Source of the DNA: Pseudoxanthomonas sp. | GTDB taxonomy: Bacteria > Pseudomonadota > Gammaproteobacteria > Xanthomonadales > Xanthomonadaceae | Assembly (NCBI RefSeq): GCF_035999195.1 | Contig: NZ_DASYGY010000004.1 | Span: 1 to 64,000, forward strand | Length of the DNA: 64,000 bases | Direction of reading: 5' to 3' | Part shown: piece by piece, positions 1-6,853 of the stretch | Layout of the letters: each line of letters begins with the position of its first letter | Numbering within the stretch: the first letter of the stretch is position 1 | Made by a program: the position numbers and the translations under genes | The notes under the pieces: generated by a model | Told to the model about the DNA's origin: nothing | Databases searched by the model: none | The model's input: only the letters and a program-made list of their open reading frames with translations

Positions 1-6
1 ACCCAC

Positions 7-66
7 GCATAACACCAGAATTAAGCCGACCCGCGAAGCGGGTTCGGCTTGAATGAATTGTTATGC
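7..66 (-). repeat. integron attC site 1 (60 bp)
   Basis: Imperfect palindrome of the aadA-like 60-bp type. Read on the minus strand it runs from an inverse core site to a GTT core site, with an internal hairpin whose tip is CGCTTCGCG. Three near-identical 60-bp copies follow at 374, 801 and 1192. It is the last attC of the array visible here; cassettes may continue left of the window. Confidence 0.9.
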
Positions 67-203
67 GCGCCAAGGTAAACCCGAAGCCCGCGACTCGCAA
101 CGGGTCCGGAAAGCCAGGGAGCACGGACAAAGCATCCGCCAACACGGGGCGGGTCGAGGCCAGCAAAGACCGAAGCCGACAGTGCCGCAAGTCCGAAGGT
201 CAT
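21..203 (-). CDS. possible small cassette ORF reading into attC
   Basis: A 60-residue frame in the expected cassette direction (minus strand, ending in attC 1). The last 13 residues, NNSFKPNPLRGSA, are encoded by the attC site itself, so they say nothing about function. The first part has a weakly hydrophobic stretch (FGLAALSASVFAGL). I see no ribosome binding site and recognise no family. The frame stays open upstream without another ATG. Treat as doubtful. Confidence 0.2.
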   Translation of the reverse strand: MTFGLAALSASVFAGLDPPRVGGCFVRAPWLSGPVASRGLRVYLGAHNNSFKPNPLRGSA

Positions 204-379
204 GAAGCTATCCTTTGCCGCGCGGCACGAACGCGATGCGTCCGAAGCCGAGTGAAGCGAAGTGCGGAACTGCCAGTCGTCCGGATGAGTCAGCGAGCGA
301 CCAACGCCGAAGTCAAAGGTGCGGCGGAAGTCGCAGCATTACCGAAGCCGACAACACCAACACACCTACCCACGCATAA
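61..379 (-). mobile_element. gene cassette with no convincing gene
   Basis: The segment lies between the recombination points of attC 1 and attC 2. Its own ends are complementary (GTTATGC at 60-66 and GCATAAC at 374-380), as expected of a complete cassette that once circularised. Short CCGAAG/CTTCGG-rich motifs recur through it. Neither the plus-strand reading frame from 63 nor the minus-strand frame at 21-203 resembles a known protein. It may carry a non-coding or decayed cassette. Confidence 0.6.
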
Positions 380-433
380 CACCGGAATTAAGCCGACCCG
401 CGAAGCGGGTTCGGCTTGAATGAATTGTTAGAC
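374..433 (-). repeat. integron attC site 2 (60 bp)
   Basis: Near-identical to the other three attC copies. On the minus strand it starts with inverse core GTCTAAC and ends with core GTTATGC. The inverse core is complementary to the start of the cassette at 428-806 (GTCTAAC at 801-807), so this attC belongs to the cassette carrying the 132-residue membrane protein. Confidence 0.9.
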
Positions 434-786
434 CGCACCGCGCCTACCAAGGCAAGAACGGTCACTCCGACAGCTAGCCAGAAGCCACCTTTCACGGCGC
501 CCCACAACTGCATGCTGGCGAAGTACAAGCCTACACAGAACACGATTGATGCAAAAAAGCCTAACCACGCACGACGATAGAGCAGAAGCACTGCAAGGGC
601 TCCGATAGCGCAAGTCGCGGCCCATAGCATCTTTGCCCAAACGGCAATCCCCCACATGGCTAGGAACTCAGGGGTTGCCGGAAAGAATTTGAAGAACAGG
701 TCAAGTGTAACCAGAAGGTGCATGGCAATCAGGAGCGCTAGAAACAATGCGGCTAGTCGGCTTGCGAATGGCGTCTTGGCTTGCAT
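388..786 (-). CDS. cassette-encoded four-helix membrane protein, unknown
   Basis: A 132-residue protein with about four hydrophobic helices (roughly residues 8-30, 40-62, 65-88 and 95-115), so an inner-membrane protein. I do not recognise the family. It is the only gene of its cassette and reads 5' to 3' toward its attC, as cassette genes do. The last 16 residues (VRSNNSFKPNPLRGSA) are translated from the attC, so the ancestral protein probably ended earlier and the present tail came from recombination next to a particular attC. Codon use and GC are lower than in the adjacent chromosome, consistent with acquisition. Confidence 0.65.
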   Translation of the reverse strand: MQAKTPFASRLAALFLALLIAMHLLVTLDLFFKFFPATPEFLAMWGIAVWAKMLWAATCAIGALAVLLLYRRAWLGFFASIVFCVGLYFASMQLWGAVKGGFWLAVGVTVLALVGAVRSNNSFKPNPLRGSA

Positions 787-800
787 GTCTCTCCTGTGCG

Positions 801-860
801 GTCTAACACCTGAATTAAGCCGAGCCGCGAAGCGGCTTCGGCTTGAATGAATTGTTAGGC
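801..860 (-). repeat. integron attC site 3 (60 bp)
   Basis: On the minus strand it runs from inverse core GCCTAAC to core GTTAGAC. The internal hairpin has one compensatory difference from the other copies (GAGCCGCGAAGCGGCTTC instead of GACCCGCGAAGCGGGTTC), so the stem is conserved while its sequence drifts. It ends the cassette that carries the 103-residue protein. Confidence 0.9.
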
Positions 861-1166
861 GCGTATGTAAGCTGACAAGACAGCGCCGGGCAAACCGAAG
901 ATGAATCCGAAGTAGGGCAAGACGAAACCAGCAATGATTGGCCTTGACTCAACTTTTAGAAGTTTCCAGCGATAGGCTAGGCGAAACGCAAGAGTGTCTG
1001 GGAAGCCAATGATTGAGGAGTCGTCAAGGAGTTCTTGCACGTTTCTATCTGGCGGTGGTTTCAAGAAAAGCCGCACGCGTGCCGCGCATGAAATGAAGAA
1101 CAAGGCAAGTGCTATGGCGAGCACATAGCCCTCTGCGGCGCCACTGACGTCGATTCCTCTGATCAC
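855..1166 (-). CDS. cassette-encoded two-helix membrane protein, unknown
   Basis: A 103-residue protein with two predicted membrane segments, near residues 13-35 (YVLAIALALFFISCAARVRL) and 77-100 (IIAGFVLPYFGFIFGLPGAV). Between them is a polar loop containing PPPDRNVQELLDDSSIIGFPDT. I know no family match. The stop codon TAA overlaps the attC core, the tight packing usual for integron cassettes. It is the single gene between attC 3 and attC 4, in the correct cassette orientation. Its GC is well below that of the flanking core genes. Confidence 0.65.
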   Translation of the reverse strand: MIRGIDVSGAAEGYVLAIALALFFISCAARVRLFLKPPPDRNVQELLDDSSIIGFPDTLAFRLAYRWKLLKVESRPIIAGFVLPYFGFIFGLPGAVLSAYIRA

Positions 1167-1191
1167 AATGCCGGGACCTTCATTTGCTAGC

Positions 1192-1251
1192 GCCTAACAC
1201 CAGAATTAAGCCGACCCGCGAAGCGGGTTCGGCTTGAATGAATTGTTAGGC
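1192..1251 (-). repeat. integron attC site 4 (60 bp)
   Basis: On the minus strand it runs from GCCTAAC to GTTAGGC. The inner complementarity extends beyond the core (GGAGAGGCCTAAC at 1610-1622 pairs with the mirror sequence at 1245-1257), marking the two ends of one cassette. It is the first complete attC counted from the presumed attachment-site side of the array. Confidence 0.9.
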
Positions 1252-1605
1252 CTCTCCACCGGGAAGGCCCGCCGCTATAAGCTTAAGCCTTGCGACCGCG
1301 TCAGTGGAACCAAAGCGGCCAGCCGCACGATAGCTCTCTTTTACCGCGTCAGTGTCGGAGCAGATCTTGGCAAGAATGGTGTCTGCCACTTGCTGATGGA
1401 GGGCAATGCGCGCGGCGTACTTGGCAAGCACGGCTTGACCTGGCTGATCCGACTCGTGGCCGTCCAAGGCAAATGACCAATAGAAGTTGTCGTACTCGGC
1501 GCAGAATTCAGCGAACGACGCGTGTCCAGCAGCACACTCGCGCACCAGGTCATCAGCGCGATCTAGGGCTGCAAGGAGATCCATCTCTGTCGGGTAAGAG
1601 TTCAT
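1246..1605 (-). CDS. cassette-encoded soluble protein, unknown
   Basis: A 119-residue, mostly helical, acidic soluble protein beginning MNSYPTEMDLLAALDRADDL. It contains FCAEYDNFYWSFALDGHESD in the middle and a Leu/Ala-rich C-terminus. No signal peptide or membrane segment is visible and I do not recognise a family. It occupies the first cassette of the array in the correct orientation, starts just inside the cassette boundary, and its TAA stop overlaps the attC 4 core. Being first, it would be the cassette best placed for expression from any promoter in the region to its right. Confidence 0.65.
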   Translation of the reverse strand: MNSYPTEMDLLAALDRADDLVRECAAGHASFAEFCAEYDNFYWSFALDGHESDQPGQAVLAKYAARIALHQQVADTILAKICSDTDAVKESYRAAGRFGSTDAVARLKLIAAGLPGGEA

Positions 1606-1609
1606 TTCT

Positions 1610-1658
1610 TGAGAGGCCTAACACCTAGTAGACCCCATACATGGGGTGATAACGCCGA
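1610..1658 (-). other. array boundary: lone core site and palindrome (attI or attC remnant)
   Basis: On the minus strand the first cassette is entered through a core site GGTGTTAGGC, but the rest of a 60-bp attC is missing. In its place is a short palindrome, ACCCCAT-AC-ATGGGGT (1632-1647). This is either a diverged attI or an attC cut by a rearrangement. No integrase gene follows on the plus strand, where it would be expected. Confidence 0.5.
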
Positions 1659-1816
1659 GTATTGAACCTTGGCGGAGGGGCGTCAATCGCGGGTTTCATT
1701 TGTGACATCAATGTCTTGCGCGAGCGCGCTCCCGTATCGGCTGTTGCTGGCCCGGGCGTTATCGGAACTCGTCGGGAGGCGGGATTATCAGGGGCTTGAT
1801 GGGGTGATAACGCCGA
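1641..1816. repeat. 18-bp direct repeat flanking 140 bp
   Basis: The 18-mer ATGGGGTGATAACGCCGA occurs at 1641-1658 and again at 1799-1816. A reverse-complement fragment (GGCGTTATC) lies between them near 1755-1763. The enclosed 140 bp contains no recognisable gene. It could be the scar of a deletion that removed the integrase end of the integron. Confidence 0.6.
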
Positions 1817-1868
1817 TTACCCCGGGAGTGCGGGTGCCCGATGGAGGTGGGTCCGTGTGCGGCAAGCC

Positions 1869-4800
1869 TCACTCGCTGGGGGCGGGCATGGCGCTGGGCA
1901 CGTGGTGGGCGGCGAGGAAGGCGCGCAGGGAAGCCGGCTTCACGGGCTTGGTGAGGAGGCGGTAGCCGCGTTCGCGGGCGTCGCGCTTGAGTTCGTCGCG
2001 GCCGTCGGCGGTGAGCAGGGCGCCGGCGACGGGACCAGGACTGGCGGCGCGCAGGGCGTCGAGGGTGGCCAGGCCGTCGAGGCGGTCGTGCAGGTGGTAG
2101 TCCACCAGCATCACGGACGGGCCCTCGGCGATCTTCTCCAGGGCTTCGTCGACGGTGGTGGCGGTGATGACGTCCACCTGCCAGCGTCCGAGCAGGGCCT
2201 GCATGCCGTCGATGATCTCGCGGTCGTTGTCCACGCAGAGCACGCGCAGGCCGGCCAGCGAATCGCTGGCCAGAGTGTTGCGCCGCGCGGACGCGCGTCG
2301 TTCGATCACCTGCGTGCCGCGTGGCACGATGATGCAGAACATGCTGCCGCGATCAACGGTACTGCGGGCATCCAGCTCGTGCTGAAGCAGGCGCGAGATG
2401 CGCTGGCAGATGGACAGGCCCAGGCCCAGCCCGCGTTCGCCCCAGTCGAACGGCTGTTGGTAGCGGTGGAACTCGTCGTAGATCTGCCGCATGTGGTTCT
2501 CGGGAATGCCGGGGCCGGTATCCCAGACCTGCAGGGCGACCCGTTCTCCCTGCGCGCGCATGCCGATGACGATGCGGCCTTCGCGCGTGTACCGCAGTGC
2601 GTTGGCGAGGAAGTTCTGCAGCACGCGACGCAGCAGGCGACGGTCGCTGCGCACGGGGATGGCACGCGCATGAACGCGGAGCTTCAGGCCGCGGCCGGCC
2701 GCGACCGGGGCGTACTGCGCCGCCAGCTCGCGCATCAGTTCGCCGGCATCGAAGTCGGTGATCTGGGTCTGCAGCCCGCCGGCATCAAGGCGCGACACGT
2801 CGAGCAGGCCGTCCAGCAATTCCTCGGCGGCGCGCAGGGAGGCATCGACGCGTTCGGCCAAGTGCTGGCGCTCCTGCGCCTGTGCATCGGTGCCCTGTTC
2901 GCTGTCGCGCAGGGCGCTGACGAACAGGCGCGCGGCATTGAGCGGCTGCAGCACGTCGTGGCTGATCGCCGCCAGGAAGCGCGTGCGCGATTGCTGCGCG
3001 TGTTCTGCGGCCTTGCTGCGCTCGGCCACGCGCTGTTCCAGCGTTTCGTTGGTTTCCAGCAGCAGCGCTTCGGCGTGCTTGAAGTCGGTGATGTCGTTGT
3101 AGCTGGTGACGTAGCCGCCGCCCGGCAGGGGCTGGCCGCGCATCTCGATCACCTGGCCGTCGGCGCGCACGCGCTCGAAGATGTGCGGTGAACCGGCGCG
3201 CATGTAGCGGATGCGCTTGTTGATCTGCGCATCGATGTCGCCCTCGCCCAGCTCGCCGCGCTCGGCGTTGTAGCGGATCAGGTCGGCGACGGGACGGCCG
3301 ACATAGAGCATGCCGTCGGGATAGCCGAACATCTGCTGGTAGCGCCGGTTCCAGGCGACCAGGCGCATGTCGGGATCCACCACGCTGACGCCGGCGCTGA
3401 TGTTCTCCAGCGTGGTCGACAGGATCTCGCGGTTGAACCGCAGTTCCTGGCCGGCCTGATCGAGCACCGCCACCACTTCGCCCAGCTCCATGCCCGAGCC
3501 GCGCAATACGCTGGTCAGCACGAGGCGCGCGGAGGCGGCGCCGATGGCGGCGGCGAGCAGGCGCTCGGTGAACTGCACCCAGGCGCGGTCGGCCGGGACG
3601 TTGGGCTGGTACTCGCGTCCCAGCGCCTGCGCCTGTTCGGCGAATGCGCGGCGCGCATGACGCTCGCCGACCACGCGCTCGGCCAGCGTGCACAGATCGC
3701 CGACGCGCACGCTGCCGGGCCATTCGCCGGCGACCAGCGCCGGGCGCTGCGCGTACGGGTCGAGGAACGGCGCGGCACGCAGCCGTTCGTCCACGCCGGG
3801 GCGCGAGCGCGCGGACACGATCATCATCGCGCCGGTGTTGACCAGCAGCGACCAGAACGTACCGTGCGTCAGCGTGTCCCAGCCGCTCAGCCCGAACAGC
3901 TGCTGCGGGCGCAGCCAGCGGATGCCGAACGGGCCGTCGTGCAGCCACAGCACGTCGAACCAGCCGGCCTGGGTCATGGTCGGCAGCAGCAGCGTGTAGA
4001 TCCAGGTGGCGAAGCCGAGCACCATGCCGACCTCCACGCCGCGCCGGCTGGCGCCGCGCCAGTACAGGCCGCCGATCAGTCCCGGCGCGAACTGCGCGAC
4101 CGCCGCGAACGCCATCAGCCCGTACGACGCCAGCGTGCTGTCGTTGCCGCTGCTGCGGTAATAGCTGTACGCCGTCAGCGCCAGCAGCAGGATCGCCACG
4201 CGGCGGATCCACAGCACGCGCGAGGCGACGTCCGCTTCGGCGTGATGCTGCGCCCACCCGCGACGCAGCAGCAGCGGCATGACCAGGTCGTTGCTGACCA
4301 TGGTGGCCAACGCGATGCTGGCCACGATCACCATGCCCGTGGCGGCGGAGAATCCGCCCACGTAGGCGACGATGGCCAGCGCGGTGCGCCCTTCCGCCAG
4401 CGGCAGCGCCAGCACATAGCTATCGTCGGCCACGCTGGTGCCGCCGAACAGCGTGGCGCCGGCGGCGGCGATCGGGACCACCATCAGCGAGAACAGCGCC
4501 AGGTAGCCGCCGAACAGCCAGCGGGCCTTGCGGATGTCGCCCACGTCGCTGCATTCCACCACCGCCACGTGGAACTGGCGCGGCAGGCAGACGATGGCCA
4601 GGAAGCCGAGCAGGGTCTGCGCGATGAAACCCACCGGCGGCGCGTTCTCGAACAGCGTGCGCGCGGAGTCGGTGACGCGGAAGGTGTTCTCGCCCAGCCA
4701 CAGGTAGGCGAACACGCCCACCGCGATCATCGCCACCAGCTTGACCACCGATTCCAGCGAGATCGCCAGCATCATGCCGTGGTGGTGTTCGGTGGCATCG

Positions 4801-5342
4801 ACCTGGCGCGTGCCGAACAGCGCCGCGAACAGCGCCATCAGCAGCGCGACGTACAGTGCGGGATCGGTGAAGAAGCCGTGCGTGCTGTCGCCGCCGTCGC
4901 CGCTGAGCACGCTCAGGCTCATCGCCACGGCCTTGTACTGCAGCGCCAGGTAGGGCACCACGCCGATCAGTGCGATCACCGTCACCAGCGCCGCCAGCCG
5001 GCGCGAGCGGCCGTAGCGCGAGGAGATGAAGTCGGCGATGGAGACCGTGTTCTCGCTGCGCGCGATCAGCGCCAGCCGCTCGATGATGCGCCAGCCGAAC
5101 AGCAGCAGCAGGACCGGTCCCAGGTAGATCGGCAGGTAACCCAGGCCGTTGCGCACCGCGCTGCCGACCGCGCCGTAGAACGTCCACGACGAGCAGTACA
5201 CCGCCAGCGCCAGGCTGTAGACCACCGGGCGCAGCCACGGACGGTCGGGATACATCGGTCGGCGGTCGCCCCACCACGCCACGCCGAACAGCAGCGCGGC
5301 GTAGCCGACGGACACCAACAGCAGGATCCAGCTGGAAACCAA
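1869..5342 (-). CDS. hybrid sensor histidine kinase with SLC5-type membrane domain
   Basis: About 1157 residues. The N-terminal ~500 residues form a sodium/solute symporter (SLC5) fold with some 12-13 membrane helices. A PAS domain follows (about 640-760; GVSVVDPDMRLVAWNRRY), then a histidine kinase core with H-box SHDVLQPLNAARLF near residue 795 and ATP-binding G boxes (DTGPGIP, GLGLGLSI). A C-terminal receiver has its phospho-Asp in MLVDYHL near 1080. The order resembles CbrA and the NahK/ErcS' kinases, which sense nutrients or control development; no DNA-binding output domain is present. I chose the TTG at 5342 because GGGGAGAGG precedes it and the hydrophobic stretch begins there; a longer frame would overlap the upstream gene. 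Confidence 0.9.
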   Translation of the reverse strand: MVSSWILLLVSVGYAALLFGVAWWGDRRPMYPDRPWLRPVVYSLALAVYCSSWTFYGAVGSAVRNGLGYLPIYLGPVLLLLFGWRIIERLALIARSENTVSIADFISSRYGRSRRLAALVTVIALIGVVPYLALQYKAVAMSLSVLSGDGGDSTHGFFTDPALYVALLMALFAALFGTRQVDATEHHHGMMLAISLESVVKLVAMIAVGVFAYLWLGENTFRVTDSARTLFENAPPVGFIAQTLLGFLAIVCLPRQFHVAVVECSDVGDIRKARWLFGGYLALFSLMVVPIAAAGATLFGGTSVADDSYVLALPLAEGRTALAIVAYVGGFSAATGMVIVASIALATMVSNDLVMPLLLRRGWAQHHAEADVASRVLWIRRVAILLLALTAYSYYRSSGNDSTLASYGLMAFAAVAQFAPGLIGGLYWRGASRRGVEVGMVLGFATWIYTLLLPTMTQAGWFDVLWLHDGPFGIRWLRPQQLFGLSGWDTLTHGTFWSLLVNTGAMMIVSARSRPGVDERLRAAPFLDPYAQRPALVAGEWPGSVRVGDLCTLAERVVGERHARRAFAEQAQALGREYQPNVPADRAWVQFTERLLAAAIGAASARLVLTSVLRGSGMELGEVVAVLDQAGQELRFNREILSTTLENISAGVSVVDPDMRLVAWNRRYQQMFGYPDGMLYVGRPVADLIRYNAERGELGEGDIDAQINKRIRYMRAGSPHIFERVRADGQVIEMRGQPLPGGGYVTSYNDITDFKHAEALLLETNETLEQRVAERSKAAEHAQQSRTRFLAAISHDVLQPLNAARLFVSALRDSEQGTDAQAQERQHLAERVDASLRAAEELLDGLLDVSRLDAGGLQTQITDFDAGELMRELAAQYAPVAAGRGLKLRVHARAIPVRSDRRLLRRVLQNFLANALRYTREGRIVIGMRAQGERVALQVWDTGPGIPENHMRQIYDEFHRYQQPFDWGERGLGLGLSICQRISRLLQHELDARSTVDRGSMFCIIVPRGTQVIERRASARRNTLASDSLAGLRVLCVDNDREIIDGMQALLGRWQVDVITATTVDEALEKIAEGPSVMLVDYHLHDRLDGLATLDALRAASPGPVAGALLTADGRDELKRDARERGYRLLTKPVKPASLRAFLAAHHVPSAMPAPSE

Positions 5343-5406
5343 CGCCCTCTCCCCGGGGCCCGACCCGTCGCCGAGTGTACCGGCTGCCGCGCGTCGCGGC
5401 GGCGGG

Positions 5407-6804
5407 TCAGGGCGCCGGGACTGCCAGCAGTTCGCGCACGGCCGTCTCGGCCTGGCCGCGCAGTTCGGGGATGGCGATGCTTTCCCAGACGCAGCCGATG
5501 CGCAGGCTGCCGAGGATGAAGATGCGCGGCTGCGGACGGCCCTCGGCATCCACCATGCGGCCGTCGCGCGCCGCCTTCAGGCCGATGCCGTGCGGTCCGG
5601 GCTGTGCGTGGCCCCTGCCGAGCAGGTCGTGCAGGAGCGGGTTGCGCATGGTCTGCGCACGCATCTCCACGCCGGTGGCGTTGACCACGTAGTCGACGTC
5701 GAACTCGTCGGTACGGCCATCGCGGGTATGCGTAGTGATGCGCAGGCGGCGGCCTTCGTCCATCACCGTGTCCAGCCGGCCGCGGTGCAGGCACAGCTGG
5801 CCGCGGTCGAGCAGCGCCTGCAGCGTGGCATGCACCTCCGGCGCGATGCGGTGGCGGTGCACGTCCCACTGGCGCACGACATGGCGCAGGAAGCGGCGCT
5901 GGTCGGGCAGCGACATCGACTGCCACAGCGCCTGCACGTGCGGACGGATCCGTTCCATCGCCGCCTGCCACGGCAGCCCGTCGGCGACGGCCTGTTTCGC
6001 CGCTGCGCGCAGGAAGCGCATGCGCGCGCGCAGGTCCATGACCTGCAGCGGGGCGGGATCGAAGGTCGCCGCGCCGCCATGGCAGTGCGGCAACGGCAGC
6101 AGGGCGTGGCGCGACAGCACGTGGATCGTGCCGGTGTGGCCGTTGTCGTGCAGGCTCAGCACGGTATCCACCATGCTCAGGCCCGAACCGACGATGCACA
6201 GCTCGGCGTCGACCGGGATCGCCTTCACCGCATCGAAGTCCCACGCCGCCAGCGAACGGCCAGCCGGCAGGTGCGGTGCGCCGCGTGCCGGCAGCGGCTT
6301 GGGCGTGTTGCCGACCGCCATCACCACGCCGTTCGCGTGCAAGGCCCCGTGTTCCGCCAGGTGCAGCGTCGCGCCGTCGTCGCGTGCCTCCAGCTCGCAT
6401 ACGCTGTCGCGGATCACCTGCAGCGAGGCGGGGCTCGCGGCGATGGCCTCCTGCAGTCGCGTGCGCAGGTACTCGCCGTAACGGCGGCGTGCGATGAAGG
6501 CGTGCGCCAGCGTCTCCCGATCCGCGCCGCCGGGCGGCGTGGTGGCGACCACATAGTCGAGGAAGTCCGCAGGACGGTCATCGAAGGCGCTCATGCGCGC
6601 GGCCGGCACGTTGAGCACGTGCTCGCCGTAGGTCGTCGCATAGGCGACGCCCTGCGCCAGCACCTGGCGCGGTTCGATCATCACGATGCGCAGCGGCGTG
6701 GTGGCCAGGCGCAGCGCCTGCATCGCCGCCAGCACGCCGCCGGCGCCGCCACCGATGATCGCGAGGTCGCAGGACGGCGGGGGCGTGTCGATCGTAGCGG
6801 TCAT
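5407..6804 (-). CDS. FAD/NAD(P)-binding oxidoreductase-like protein
   Basis: 465 residues. The N-terminus carries a dinucleotide-binding motif (LAIIGGGAGGVLAAM, about residues 14-28), followed by GEHVLNVPAARMSAFDD, typical of the large FAD-NAD(P)-binding group found in many proteobacteria. A second nucleotide-binding segment appears near ELCIVGSGLSMVDT. The terminal NATGVEMR segment resembles flavin monooxygenase-like enzymes. It is probably a soluble flavoprotein; the substrate is unknown. It lies 64 bp upstream of the hybrid kinase gene on the same strand and may be co-transcribed with it. The ATG at 6804 fits the start of the Rossmann fold. Confidence 0.8.
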   Translation of the reverse strand: MTATIDTPPPSCDLAIIGGGAGGVLAAMQALRLATTPLRIVMIEPRQVLAQGVAYATTYGEHVLNVPAARMSAFDDRPADFLDYVVATTPPGGADRETLAHAFIARRRYGEYLRTRLQEAIAASPASLQVIRDSVCELEARDDGATLHLAEHGALHANGVVMAVGNTPKPLPARGAPHLPAGRSLAAWDFDAVKAIPVDAELCIVGSGLSMVDTVLSLHDNGHTGTIHVLSRHALLPLPHCHGGAATFDPAPLQVMDLRARMRFLRAAAKQAVADGLPWQAAMERIRPHVQALWQSMSLPDQRRFLRHVVRQWDVHRHRIAPEVHATLQALLDRGQLCLHRGRLDTVMDEGRRLRITTHTRDGRTDEFDVDYVVNATGVEMRAQTMRNPLLHDLLGRGHAQPGPHGIGLKAARDGRMVDAEGRPQPRIFILGSLRIGCVWESIAIPELRGQAETAVRELLAVPAP

Positions 6805-6853
6805 GGCGCCATTGTAGGCGAACGGCCCGCGGCGTCCGTGCGACGCGATGCCG

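Noticed and set aside
63..419. 118-codon plus-strand frame in the first cassette
   Set aside because: Opposite to cassette direction, extends over attC 2, low-complexity composition, no binding site.
374..1251. CRISPR array from the four 60-bp repeats
   Set aside because: Repeats are 60-bp imperfect palindromes with core sites and enclose genes: attC sites, not CRISPR.
1669..1965. Possible integrase remnant at the array boundary
   Set aside because: The frame shows none of the tyrosine recombinase motifs and runs antisense into the kinase gene.
1857..3191. Plus-strand frame of 444 codons opposite the hybrid kinase
   Set aside because: Antisense of the HisKA-receiver part; composition is Gly/Ala/Val/His-rich with no domain.
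3657..5519. Plus-strand frame of 620 codons
   Set aside because: Antisense of the symporter domain; Arg/His/Gln-rich nonsense composition.
5343..5549. Longer N-terminus for the hybrid kinase
   Set aside because: It would overlap the upstream gene by more than 140 bp and lacks a ribosome binding site; the TTG at 5342 is preceded by one.
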